From the NCBI GenBank assembly GCA_026874595.1, contig CM049316.1, forward strand, positions 33,737,339-33,801,338: a DNA stretch of 64,000 bases, read 5' to 3'. Source of the stretch: Sipunculus nudus (Eukaryota > Annelida > Sipuncula > Golfingiida > Sipunculidae). The notes under the pieces were generated by a model. It ran no database searches and was not told the DNA's origin. It saw nothing but the letters and a program-made list of their open reading frames with translations. Below, one piece after another: positions 11,222 through 22,479 of this stretch. The position numbers were made by a program, and so were the translations under genes. The first letter of the stretch is position 1, and each line of letters opens with the position of its first letter.

Positions 11222-12831
11222 TCACAAATAGGGACGACAAAGTTGACCCAACGTTAGATGAAGGGCATGTAGTCCCACATAGCCTACTTCCGGATTTGTG
11301 ATTGTGTCTCGACATATGTAATGTCAAAGTGTCGAGACACCGTCAACTGAAAAACATCAGAGTAAATAACACCAAACTTTTTTATCAAAGGCTTCAGATA
11401 AGCGTTCATAGCTGCAATCGAGAAATCATTTTTAGTCAATGCTATAACATTTAGCCACACAATGCGGGCTTTGCCCCATTCTTTACGCAGATTCGCTAAA
11501 CTGTTTAAAGCCATAGGAAGTCTTTTGAGCAAAAAGTCTGAAAATTTTTTAAAGGCCATATCCCAGGCCCCTGTTTGTATGACAACAAAATCAGAGTTGG
11601 TGATGTTTTTCCCTTTATAACTTGTCTGTATTGCAAGTAACTCTTCTGCTAAGTTTGTGGTGTAGCGTACACCACGAAAGTTCAAGTGACCAAATTTTAT
11701 GCTACCGTGTTTCCGCGGAAGTTTTGGCCACGTTCCTGGTAGATGAGCGGCAAGATAATCAAAATTATAGCGCATGTGCGATGCCCCGAACATGGTCAGT
11801 GACGTCATACCCATAAGACACTTGGTGAGATTTTGAGAGGAAATAATTTCCATAAGACAACTTCCGTTTTGGTCATGTAACCACCGCCAGCGACCCGATA
11901 TTTGTACCAAGTGACCCGGAGTGTCCGCATTCGGAGCATTGCTGCATGTGTGATAGCCAGTGCTATTTTCTTGCCCTGTTTCTTTTTCATATATGTTTGA
12001 TTTAGAGAGTGTGTTGTTGTGGTTATCTTCATTTGTAGTATTTCTGTTATCTACGTATATTGAATGATATTTGAAAACTGACGGTGTTTTATTTTTGGAA
12101 CAGTCATCAATGGACCGTAGTTACCTTACTAGTGGAGAGGTATAGAGGTAATCGGAATAGGCTTCGAAATTTGTGTACATAAAGAACACTTCTATAACGT
12201 TGCAGGCGTCAGCCAAAAGAGGGCAGCAGATATGATAACTTCCTGTGAAATAATCAGTCACGTGACACATCTTGAGGTGTTTAGCACCATTGCTCCGTGA
12301 TGTCACCGTCACCCTGAAAATGGCGCCACCAATGGTTGCATTTTCCAGGTGCGTTTCCCTTAAATGTATGAGCAAAAATGAATGGTCTGTTCTAAGCGAT
12401 GATATATCATTGATATCATACTTAAAACCTGAATGTTTGGTATTATATGGAATTTTCAGTACATTTCCTGTTTTGTTGAAGTACCAGGACCAGTAATGTC
12501 GTAACTGACGTAATTCGTTTTGTCCGTCAGGTGGCGCACACATTTGATCCGCGAAGACATTTTTAAAACCTATATTGTTTTGCGTCACGTCCTTAGAACC
12601 GGTAAATGAAGTATAACCTTTTGCAATAATCTGAGAAATGTTAAACTCAAGAAGAAGTATACCTTGAAAATAATAAAGACAAATAACCGAACCTATTGAA
12701 ATAACAATGAAGGCTAAAATGAGACTTTTGCGTTTACCACTGCCTCTTTTATCTAGTTTCCAGTCTTGACTTCTGTTGAAGCTGTTGTAGAGCAATTTTC
12801 GGGAATCACTCATTTTCTTACGGTTTTTCAT
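11222..12831 (-). pseudogene. NXPE/PC-esterase-like type II membrane protein, broken
   Basis: The start is the ATG at 12831-12829. Residues 1-35 are basic (ending SGKRK) and residues 36-55 are a hydrophobic segment (ILAFIVISIGSVICLYYF), giving a type II Golgi- or secretory-type topology. A lumenal region carries FRVTVTS and DYFTGSYHICCPLL, resembling the Ig/filamin-like part of NXPE proteins. After it come Cys-containing linkers and a PC-esterase domain with the nucleophile motif FGASHMRYNFDYL and a VIQTGAWD block. In frame, TAA at 12123-12121 interrupts the chain, and the same frame then continues for 278 codons. Near 11288-11294 one missing base shifts the frame; the shifted frame reads GYVGLHALHLTLGQLC to TGA at 11224-11222, a plausible family C-terminus. 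Family members are thought to act on or transfer acetyl groups on glycans. The two lesions suggest a recent pseudogene, but sequencing errors are possible. Confidence 0.75.
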
Positions 12832-12840
12832 CGACTTCTC

Positions 12841-12858
12841 CTGAATAAAAAAATCAAG
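12841..12858 (-). promoter_or_regulatory. Candidate 3' splice site before the PC-esterase-like coding exon
   Basis: On the minus strand a run of T residues leads to ATTCAG, with the exon starting at 12840, nine bases before the ATG. A polypyrimidine tract followed by CAG is a good acceptor. It suggests a 5'-untranslated exon further upstream (higher coordinates), which argues against this locus being a processed retrocopy. Confidence 0.45.
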
Positions 12859-12859
12859 C

Positions 12860-13990
12860 AAGCGTTGGTCTTTCTAAAATCATGAAGCTCACACAAACAA
12901 CTGTACAAAAACAGTTTACTATATCCGGATTATTTACCTTCATCTTTTTCCGCATTTTTAGATACCATATTTACAGATATAATTCAAAGATATCATTCAT
13001 TGATGTCATGTGTAAACTTAGGCATATACCGTTCTTGAACTGCCAACATCGTCTTAGGACGTAGTGAAATAGCGATGCTTGAACACTGTTTAACATGAAC
13101 GTACTCGTGTACTTTTACAATAGGCTTTTATTTAGATTGAAAAAAATCGAGATACCTTACCAAGGATCCAAAAATCTCTAAAAAACTGTCCTTTAAGGAG
13201 CTGAATTTATTTTCCTTTCCTTTACCTCATACATCAGCTCATTGTGCTAACATTAATAATCAGGCGTTGTGTCCGTTGGTTGCAAAGTTTCTTTTTATTT
13301 CTTTAATAGTCCCTCCAGTTGCGATGGTAGGAGTGATGGTAAAAGGATGTATATGTGTAACAAAAAGTGAACCAGTAACAATCCATCGAATATCTTATGA
13401 TAAAAGCTTGTGTTCATCATATAAATGAAGATTTCGCAGGTCAAAAACAGTAGTGATGATGGGTATCGTATTTAGCAACGTGTGCTCCGATCTTCTATCT
13501 ACACCAGTCACAGTCCATGATCACATCTTACCAGCTGTTGTGTTCCCTGCCACAGGTGACCGTTGAATGATTCTTTTCTATAGATGGAAAGTCATCTCAT
13601 ATATCACTAAAATAAATGTCGAATTCAATAAATCTTTGAAATATGAGCCTTCAGATATAAAATATAGATGATTAGAAACCCATCGGGTGATTGAGTAACA
13701 GATGTACGCATCGGTATGGGCTCTATACTGCCATAACTATTGATTTATAAGTACAATAAAAATATCCTTTAAAAGCAATCTAAAATTGATTTCAGATTAA
13801 CACTTACATTTTTTCACACAATGTTTGATTATAACGGTTAATTACCTTGATAGCTTACCGGATACTGACCAAAGCTCGGAATGTAAATGCAGAGTGTTGT
13901 TATTTTGCAATATTAATATTATGTTAGTAGTTTGCACATGTACACAAGCCTTAATAATATGTGACAGATATTTTATTTCTGTTTTTCTTC
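12860..13990. other. Intergenic, nothing recognised
   Basis: This region would contain the promoter and any 5' untranslated exon of the minus-strand PC-esterase-like locus, but I see no clear TATA box or conserved motif. Open frames are short and have no recognisable domain. Confidence 0.4.
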
Positions 13991-14024
13991 TATTGTAGTC
14001 TCGACGAACTCGGACTGATGTCTG

Positions 14025-14157
14025 GAGTCCTTACCTCCGAATCCGACTATAAGTCGGAGTTTATGACGCTCGAGTTCAAGTACGAGTCCCTAAGAAAGTG
14101 GACTCGAGTCCAAGTCCGGACTCGAGTCCAAGTCCGGACTCGAGTCCTACATCACTG
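14025..14157. mobile_element. hAT-type element end with ACTCGAGTCC subterminal repeats
   Basis: GGACTCGAGTCCAAGTCC is repeated about three times and the stretch ends in CTACATCACTG at 14147-14157, the complement of CAGTGATGTAG. A short terminal CAGTGATG motif next to subterminal ACTCGAGT repeats is typical of non-autonomous hAT elements. TTACCTCCGA near 14032 and AAGTGGACT near 14096 also appear, inverted, in the element at 40300. The other end was not found. Confidence 0.55.
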
Positions 14158-14159
14158 TT

Positions 14160-16960
14160 CTAGAGGTAAGGCAAAAAAAATATATAAGGTTTGGCTCTTA
14201 AGCGGGCGATTTTTTTTACCTTTTTTGTATGTTTCAATGAAATGTCATATGATCAGGGAAAAAGAAGGATAATAACATAATATTTTTGCTAAACAGGTAA
14301 TTCACTACATAAGAAAGGATATTTAATTAAACTTGTACTATTTTATCTTCTTGAAAGAACTTATTGAGCGGCTGGAGCTCAAAATTAGTAAATTACTGAT
14401 GGGACGCAGGTGATGGCTGGGAACCATACCCTTTTATTTTTTTTTTTTGCCTTACTAAAAAAAACTTTCGGAAAATAGTTATCCAGGCAAAGCGTTTAGC
14501 CCCTGTAAAAAAAAAACTTAGCCAGTTGTAGTCATACTATACACAATAATCTTAGGAACAAAATCCACATCTGTCTTTAACTAGTCAATGTGTGTTTATA
14601 AAGAACCCAGGTTAGCATCACAACTACACTATGTGTATGAAATATTAGCAAATTTACTGCTAAGTCAGTTATAAATGAAAAAAAAAGAAATATACAAGTT
14701 ACACATCAGCCTCTGTTTACAATGTTCTTCTACTTTGCATCATTATCAACACGAGTACAAGTTAAAATTTAATGAGAGATTTATAAAAAAATATAGAGTA
14801 TTTAACAGTTTTATTATTTAATTAACAGCATTGAAGTATTAAATTAACTCTGTAGGCTCTAGTTCAGAAATAAAAAATCAAACAAATCTTTATTGTGCAT
14901 CTGTATTGGCCTGTGACAGGTGCATCGACTAAATGAGTAAAAAAAACATAATTTGTCATTATCGGTATACCAAATGTTTTCTGTGCAAGGATGTTTTTTT
15001 TATTTTATTATCACCTACGTGACCCCGAACTTGTCTTTATATTCTGATTCTAAATGCTCCATGTAATCATTTTGAGTTGTCAGTCCCCTGTCACATTCTG
15101 AGTCACTTTGACGTTACCTTCTGAATAATCCTTAGACTAAAGTGTTACAGTATTATTCAATCGTACATTCATCTGTTGTCGTGTCGGGGACTCATTGTTA
15201 AGACAAAATGATCCGGGTGTCTATGAGATTAATTAAATAATGTCCTCATTTGAATGTTATAGCGCATTTAACGGTTATAACGTCATATTATGGCGAGGTC
15301 GTCTATTGCCCGATAACGTCACTAGATAAACGGAAACCGTGTCAAATACCTAAAATTTGACATATCAACCAATTTTCTATAATACGTTATTCTGCAATAT
15401 GCATTTATTGCCAAGGAAACTGTCTAAAAAGACATGTCCATCCAGATACAGATTTGGCCATGCCCCATTCCTTATATTATAGATATAAGCTTTTCCTTTA
15501 TCCTCAAAGCAGATTATTTTACTCCACTAATGCAGTTATTCTATTCTTAATCTTAAAACGACAAGTTTCAGTTCTATGGAGAAGCCTTCCACACACATGA
15601 TATGGGATTGCTGAGAGCCATATGATTACACATATTCACTGAGTCCTGATTTAACCTGACACTCGCCGTTTGCACAAATTCACATAAAAATTTCATCTTG
15701 CAACACGGCCGCTAGTCACATGATCATCGCACACGTGACTTATATATGCACTACTCGAGTCCCGGCGGTTTATCACTGTATACAAAACACTAAAAAATCA
15801 ATACACTGGCTTCACACAGTCCTCACTTAGTATTCGCTTATCTGATTCACTGACAGATAGGCTCACAGCCATCTCTATAGCATCACTCAAACAATGTCTT
15901 TCACAGCAGAATTACTCAGGAAATATACAGCCCTCTTTATCCGAATGTGCAATCCGTGCAAGATTATATTGAATATCATTCAGAATGATCAGCGTATCAA
16001 TTGTCTTGGTCTATTTGCTGAGCTTCACAACAGCAGAATCACATCGATCCTTCTGTAAGCACACCTCTCAAGTCCGTAAGAGAGATTAGCTGATCGGTTC
16101 ACAGAAAATCTTAGACCTTCCTCTGTCCAGACAGACTGTTAGACTACATCATCTCGCGCTGACCTTAAAGTGTCCTAAAACTAAGTTCCCACGCTAACAT
16201 CAACACAGTATATTGCATATTAATGTACAACAATTTATAGAAACAAACAGCTGGTTAAACTGTCCTTATTTGAAAAAGCAATAAAAAAAACTAAGTCACA
16301 GTTTACTGATGACAATATGACTTGGAGTTCTGATGAAGTGTCAGTATAACAGGACCCAGTCTGCCCTCCGTTCGTTCACAACGTACACTCTCTTTAATCT
16401 TTCGGTGATCAATACGCCGCATTACGGTAGAACGAAATTACACCACTGGTTTGTTTTTCAGATAAGCCCTTACATTTAGTTATTTGAACAATTTGGTTTT
16501 CCGTCAACGTTTTGTATTACATTTGTGTAGGCGATCAACTAAGATTGTGCTTCAAAATGGCTGAATCCAGGTGGTATGACGTCATTTACTACAAGACACC
16601 TGGATAAACATGCAGCCGAAGCTGCTAACCTGCAAACACAAAGAAATAGCATAAGGACAATGGGATTTTCTTTTTTGACAGTATACTGTTTATGCTTCGC
16701 TGGATTAAAAGAATATGAATCTATCTATTTTCAACGCAATCTTTTGTATCACATCTAAAATGGGCCCTATCGTCTGTCAATCCAAACGAAGTCGGGAATT
16801 GTTCCGTTTTCCGATCCCACTTGTCAGAGATTCAGAGATTATTCAGTAATACTTTAGTGACATATGGTTAATAATTCATGTCACGGGCATTAAAGTTGCT
16901 TATTCATGCGGAACAAATATGAATGCAAAAATAATAAACGGCATGGGTAAACAAAACCAG
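14160..16960. other. Intergenic, nothing recognised
   Basis: AT-rich sequence with poly-A/T runs and short open frames only. I find no recognisable domain, RNA gene or well-defined repeat. The part around 15650-16150 is a little less AT-rich, but no exon with both splice signals and a recognisable protein could be read. Confidence 0.4.
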
Positions 16961-16967
16961 AAACACC

Positions 16968-17170
16968 GAAACTCATTTATATATATCAACGAACGATTGG
17001 CGGATCTTCTGTTAAAATGTAAATCATACAGAAGAATCAGTTCCGCATTTTATTTAACTGAATTTAATATACAAATAGATAGCCATGCCAATCGGATGAC
17101 ACCAGTGATGCCATCTGAATCATTATATTTTTTTTCAATAAGATTTTCAGAAGCGGATACCGATGAGGCA
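16968..17170 (+). repeat. Direct repeat, copy 1 (203 bp)
   Basis: From GAAACTCATTTATATATATC to CCGATGAGGCA this matches 18316-18520 with only a handful of substitutions and a one- or two-base difference in a T run. The two copies are 1348 bp apart, in the same orientation. Confidence 0.93.
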
Positions 17171-18315
17171 TCCTCGAGGTCCGGACCGCCTTCCCCTTTT
17201 TCAGCCACCACAACCTGGGGACTGTTATTTAGGTTTTTTCATTAGTCCTCATTGGCTGTACCAATTTCGGCCAATTTCCGCCGCCGGGTAAGCTTTCGAG
17301 AACTCCGACGAGGCCCCAGCACAGTACAAACACATCATGGTTTGGACAATCGGCCTCAAATTGTACATGTACATACATATTGGGTAGATTTCTCGTACAC
17401 AAAACACTTACCTGTAAGGAGCAAGCCTAATCGATAATGTTGTATAGGTCAATCTACTTGATTGTATATACCATCCTTTACAATGCCATATTTTCGAACT
17501 TTGCATTTAAAAACTGTGAAATGTACACAAATATAATACTCTGGGGTTAATAAAATCTATATCTGTCATAAACAAATGCGCCTACTTTGAGAAGTACACT
17601 CTTGCAATTCATTTGGATAGAGTGTCTATCCCTGAAACATGGCTGAAAGAAAATGATCATGTGATATATTTGAAATAGAACTGCAACAATTTGGGCATAA
17701 AAAGAAACTTTATGTTTCTCCACAGGTGACAAGAGTACGATTTTCTGTGATTTATATACTTCCATCATAAAAAAGAGACCAGTTGAGAGTTAAAGAATTA
17801 ATATGAAATCGGTTGATATAGATTGGTCTGTGTTCTACTATGTGCTCCTTGTGGAGCATGGTTACAGTTCGTATAATTTAAATATAGTTATTTAAAGGAA
17901 GGCATGATCAGCTGTATAAAACATCTAAGTTAATTCGTTTTTTTCTCACAATACTATTGTTCCTGAAGCAGAATAAACTGTTAATTCAGAATGCTCTAGA
18001 AATTTTTTTCTAAATAATACCCTGCGGTAAACCTTATTTCAGTACTGAGCCAGATGATAGGCTATACCTAATAATAACTGTGATATTCCAGTTAGATACT
18101 AGTTAAAGTATCAGAAGCTTAACGTTTAAATACAAGCAGTTCCGAGGCAAGCATTTCGTGATCAGTAGTAGCGTAGTCTGTGGATGAGTCAAGAAAGATA
18201 ACGGTGATTATTATGAAATAATTTCTTATAATGTCTGCACAGGTAACGTTTTGTTTACAAGAGTACCTGGTGCAGGATTGTATAGTGGATATGATCCTGT
18301 TGACAGTGTAAGTTT
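17171..18315. other. Spacer between the two direct-repeat copies
   Basis: No gene is recognised. Near 17631-17660 the words CTGAAACATGGCTGAA and GATCATG resemble 18521-18550, just right of copy 2. The spacer may therefore carry a displaced piece of the unit that followed copy 1. This favours duplication followed by rearrangement over two independent insertions. Confidence 0.4.
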
Positions 18316-18520
18316 GAAACTCATTTATATATATCAACGAACGATTGGCGGATCTTCTGTTTAAATGTAAATCATACAGAAGAATCAGTTCCGCATTTTA
18401 TTTAACTGATTTTAATATACAAATAGATAGCCATGCCAATCGGATGACACCAGTGATGCCATCTGAATCATTATATTTTTTTTTTCAATAAGATTTTCAG
18501 CAGCAGATACCGATGGGGCA
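18316..18520 (+). repeat. Direct repeat, copy 2 (205 bp)
   Basis: Near-identical to 16968-17170. Differences include TTAAAATG against TTTAAATG and AGAAGCGG against AGCAGCAG. It is followed by CTGAAACATGGCTGAA, which also occurs within the spacer. Confidence 0.93.
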
Positions 18521-18881
18521 CTGAAACATGGCTGAATGAAACTGATCATGGCATGGCGATGGCATACCTCTAGTATCACGTAATGTTCGATCAAAGCCTT
18601 GTGAAGTTTTTTTTATTAGAACTCATATCCACTGCCATTTTAAAAGTGAGCAGTTGTTTTATTTAGTTAAACACATTCGAGCATACGACCCCTGTTAAAT
18701 TTAATAGTCTCCAATTCAAACATCTGATAACTTAAACAAGCTTTGAGCATACCAATAACGTTAACCATCTGCCAAAAAGGCTAATTGAAACACCTGCTCA
18801 AGTTAAACAGCTTTCGAGCATCCGCCCTGAATGTTAATAACGGCAGAGTGGTCGGACTGAAGTCCAGGGCTGCCTCTCACT

Positions 18882-18988
18882 TACTCTTATCAAATAATAG
18901 GTGAAATTTTGCTCTCAATTAGTTCCCGCTCCATCGACAAACGGATACAAAGTGGGATCAAAATTCGACCTATTATTTAATAAGAGTA
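18882..18988. repeat. Inverted repeat with 30-bp arms
   Basis: The left arm 18882-18911 (TACTCTTATCAAATAATAGG...) and right arm 18959-18988 (CAAAATTCGACC...AAGAGTA) are reverse complements at about 27 of 30 positions. They are separated by 47 bases. The structure may be a small MITE or a cruciform-forming hairpin. Confidence 0.8.
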
Positions 18989-19059
18989 CCTCTTACTATG
19001 CTCAAAGATAGACAGCTGTCTTTGGGCGACGGCTATGTATTTAACCGTTACTGTCTTAT

Positions 19060-19235
19060 CTAATGAGTCAATCGACTAAGCTGATCCACAAAGGAACAAC
19101 ACAGGATTGGTGTATCAAATACGCATTTAATCCATCTTTGATTGGTTTATTTGATTGACTTCTCAATAAATAACGGAAGCTGGATGCTTATCGCGACAGA
19201 CTGATTTGATTGAAGTACAGGGTTGCGTCTTACAA
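19060..19235 (+). repeat. Dispersed repeat, copy A
   Basis: Shares ordered blocks with the reverse complement of 43735-43905: CACAAAGGAAC, ACACAGGATT, TTGATTGGTTT, GGATGCTTATC, TTTGATTGAAGT and GTTGCGTCT. The order and spacing are kept over about 175 bp. No coding content is seen. Confidence 0.7.
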
Positions 19236-19257
19236 AGTTTATTTTTATTCTGTTATA

Positions 19258-20070
19258 GTCGCCAGCTTCCGCTGGAGACTAAAGTATTTTCGTCGTGTCT
19301 GCCTGTTTTTTGTTTGCCGGAATAAAAGATTTCTGTAAGCATGTTGATCTGTTAAGTATTTCTGTTTGTGACGTTAATTGTCCGTCTGTCTGCGCTGTAC
19401 AAACCACAGTTTTGCAGCAATCCCTTTAAAATACAATTAGTTGATTGAGAGCCAAATCTACTAGATGCGCAATCCTTTGTGTCAATATCGGTTAAAGGTG
19501 AAGGTGAAGGTCATAAAATATCAAAATTTTATTTTCCTCACAACTTGGTCATAAATGGTCCAATCTACGCTGACTGATTTTGCTTTTCATTTCCCGTATC
19601 GTGTCAATTATCAGTATGTCTCTTCATTTCCCTGTTGTGTTTACTTTCGTCTTCTTCTTTCTTTTGTTTGAAATTTAGCAAGTTACTTACTACAGTTTTT
19701 CAACAATTGCCTTGAAATTTATAAGGTTAGTATATGTTATCTCAATATGTTAGCTAATTGCTTTTGGCAATAATCGGTCAAAGGTCAAGGTCATCAAACC
19801 CCCCCAAAATCGTTATTTCCTCATACTTTGGCCAAATTCTTCAATTCCACTTCATTTTATTCTCCTTTCAATTCCCTCTAATGTTGTAGACGTTTCTTGA
19901 CCATGTGCCAATATGTCTGTCTATTTGTCTGTTGATGTCAATTACGCTACTTAATTTGACGTTGTCTGACATTTAGCACATTACAGGCCAAAAGCTATTC
20001 TTTCTTAACTTATACAGTTAGTCCATAATCCCTCCACGTATCTTGGTGTTGGTTAAAGTAAGTCAAAGGA
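19258..20070 (+). repeat. Degenerate tandem array, period about 290 bp, with GTCTGTC leader
   Basis: A leader rich in GTCTGCCTG and GTCCGTCTGTC (about 19300-19400) is followed by units containing 'ttgaaatttataaggttag' or a variant, then 'aaaggtcaaggtcatcaaa', then 'ttcctca.acttggtca'. These occur near 19425-19560, 19705-19830 and 20005-20070. The plan (leader, then GGTCA-rich monomers) is the same as at 25.8-28.6 kb, but copies are far more diverged. Confidence 0.55.
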
Positions 20071-20262
20071 AAAGACTGATCAAATTAATAACTTTGATGG
20101 ACATCTGAGAAAGCGCCGAACAACACACAGCATATCTGCGAAATCCGGCCACGCTCAGTCAAATTTTGAATATATAATCTACATCTAGTAATAACGTTAA
20201 ACATTTTGCAGTTTTTCATGGATATTTATGTTACTGGCCTCGAGCTAGGAGATCTGGCAACA

Positions 20263-20362
20263 ACCGGACCATCGGGTCCGACCCTCTCTTCGGCGGACAT
20301 CCCGCTTAAACGGACAAATCGTTCGGTCCCATGACTGTCCGCTATAGAGGGGTTTCATTGTA
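20263..20362 (-). mobile_element. pogo/Tigger-like DNA transposon end
   Basis: Read on the minus strand from 20362 the sequence starts TACAATGAAACCCCTCTATA, then GCGGACA, and has further GTCCG/CGGAC words inward. AAACCCCTCTATAGCGGACA-type termini are characteristic of pogo-like elements, which insert at TA. Only this end is present; no partner TIR or transposase was found nearby. Confidence 0.5.
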
Positions 20363-21480
20363 TTCTGAAAACGTTTAATTATGAAAGAACTGACGCTGAT
20401 GTTTATCATTGTCAGTTCAGAAATTAGAGTAGTAGAACTACGGCTGTTTAATAGTGGTAGGTTTATGACGGTATGTTCTCAGACCTTGGCCTTAATAATC
20501 AGTGCTGTCGGTTTATCTTATCTTTTTGTGTTTATATTTGAAGAAGAAATAACCAATGTAATTTACAATGTATATTTGCATATAAATGAAAACTGACACT
20601 GAACCACTTTCTATGAACCATCATTACATGTGTAACTCTCTCTCTATTAAAACACCAAGGTATTCTTTTAATTGAAAAAATATGTTTCTATGCTCTATTA
20701 TTAAATGTTTAACCCTATATTGAAACATCAATGTATTCTCTTAATTGATTTATTGTCAACACAAATAAATTTATAACAATGGACATTTTCTTTCTGATTG
20801 GTTCAAAAACTGAATGTCGTCTCTGACATCCCTGATATATATTCATACGCCTGCTGTTGTAACTGTTAAGTGACTTTATATTAATGATATCTTGAAAAAA
20901 AAAGGCCTGTTATATTCAACATCCAACAGTACTGTAGCTTAAACCCAAAGTCAGCATATGAAAGTCACTTCGGCCCTCAGACAGCAGACAGATTGCGACC
21001 TGCGTCGGATTGCTTCTTCCATGGAGGGCCACACTAAAAAATGATGATGCAAATATTTTCGTGGCTTTTTTACAACGCCTCATGATCTTTAGGCACGCTG
21101 GACTAAAGCAATCGTTAGATATGATTGTGTACTTTCTAACAAAAACGATAACATGTGCGAGAAAAAAATCGTTTTGATTCAGCTGTGATTCAGCAGGTTA
21201 CCAGACCATAGCTAACCTGTATGACACACAGCAATTGATCCGATACCACAGAGATGATTTAACACTTTGGTTTATGAGTTCATACGTATTTTTTGGTGCT
21301 AACTTATCAACCGTAGACCATTTCAATGTTAGGATTACCGACTATTTACCATGATTTTGAGGCAATAGGATGGATGGATGTTAGAGTGTGTTTTCACCTA
21401 TGACATATGTCTCGATTCCAGTACAGGTTAACCAGTCTACTAAGCTTCACGGCTAATGAAAGTCCCAAACTCAAACTTCC
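20363..21480. other. Intergenic, nothing recognised
   Basis: Short open frames only. The 71-codon open frame starting at 20381 is hydrophobic in part but matches no family I recognise. Confidence 0.35.
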
Positions 21481-21509
21481 TGTCGCGAAACGTAGCGGGC
21501 AAGCGGGGC

Positions 21510-21625
21510 AAATTATTCTTAACGCTCTTTACACAGAGCATTTACTATTGGCCTACTACCTCTATCAGTAGCTTCTTTAGAGGCGCAAGATTACCGCTGC
21601 CTCGAGAGCGTAACTGTTCTTACAA
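21510..21625 (+). repeat. Dispersed repeat also found split at 58.3 and 59.0 kb
   Basis: ACGCTCTTTACACAG with TATTGGCCTACT matches 58310-58350. TTCTTTAGAGGCGCAAGATT with CCGCTGCCTCGAGAGCGTA matches 58958-59000. Here the two blocks are about 40 bp apart; in the other copy they are about 600 bp apart. Confidence 0.6.
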
Positions 21626-21779
21626 CTCCTCCATACAGGTCCCGCATACGTTTTCATTCTTTGGTAATTATTGCCTCTCCCATGCGTTCATTCCCGTTCG
21701 TGTGTGCGTGTGTGTTCGTGCATGTGCGCGTTTGTTCACAACATAACCCACGCGGTCGTGAACGATAAGATTTTATGTG

Positions 21780-21787
21780 GTCCGCAC
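21780..21787 (+). repeat. Left 8-bp target-site duplication of hAT element
   Basis: GTCCGCAC immediately precedes the TIR beginning TAGGGCTGAAA. It is repeated exactly at 25618-25625, right after the other TIR. Eight base pairs is the duplication length made by hAT transposases. Confidence 0.96.
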
Positions 21788-22479
21788 TAGGGCTGAAACG
21801 GCTACAAAATTTTGGACTCGAGTACCCGATAGTCATAAACCGACTCGGACTCGAGTACTCGTTACCATGGCAACGCTGTACAGATAAAACACACATCTGT
21901 TAACTGATGCAAAATATGCATAACTTTGACTTCGTGACAGCATAACTTTCTTCCAACGAAGGAACAGATACAAGTACTAAAATTAAACAGAGTGGAAAAT
22001 TCCCTTCGAAAGCATGCAAGTCATTGATGCAAGTCCCTTCTAAATAAACTGTACAGTATGATTAATATGTATAACGTTACCTCATTAACGGTACCGACTG
22101 TACAGTCAAGTTTATAAACCATTTTTTTCTAGACCCCACAAGCCCGTTGGCTACTATTCCGATCTTGAAGTGGTAACTAGTAAGCCTAGCAGACGGTCAA
22201 CACACTCTTTCGTTCGTGGCGATCCCAGGTCATTACCTCGCTGGTTTCAAGTTTATCCACTCGCTGCTCGTTTTGTTTAGGCAAACGGAACGGGCACTAG
22301 CGTGAATAAGCAAGCATTCATGTACAGGTCATGTCAAGAAAACAAACTGTTTTACGGAGTCTGGGCCGTCAGGTGTAAAAATATAAAAAAGATGGGGATT
22401 CACCATGCCCTTGCTAATTTTGTTTCGAGATTTGTTTGTAAAAAATTTTTGTCCGCCGTTATGTTTTTTTATAATCTCT

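Noticed and set aside
12060-12136. Possible intron starting at GTAAGG (about 12128) that would remove the in-frame stop of the PC-esterase-like gene
   Set aside because: The same reading frame continues directly after the TAA with family-like sequence, and the candidate acceptor nearby (about 50 bp on) would shift the frame into stops.
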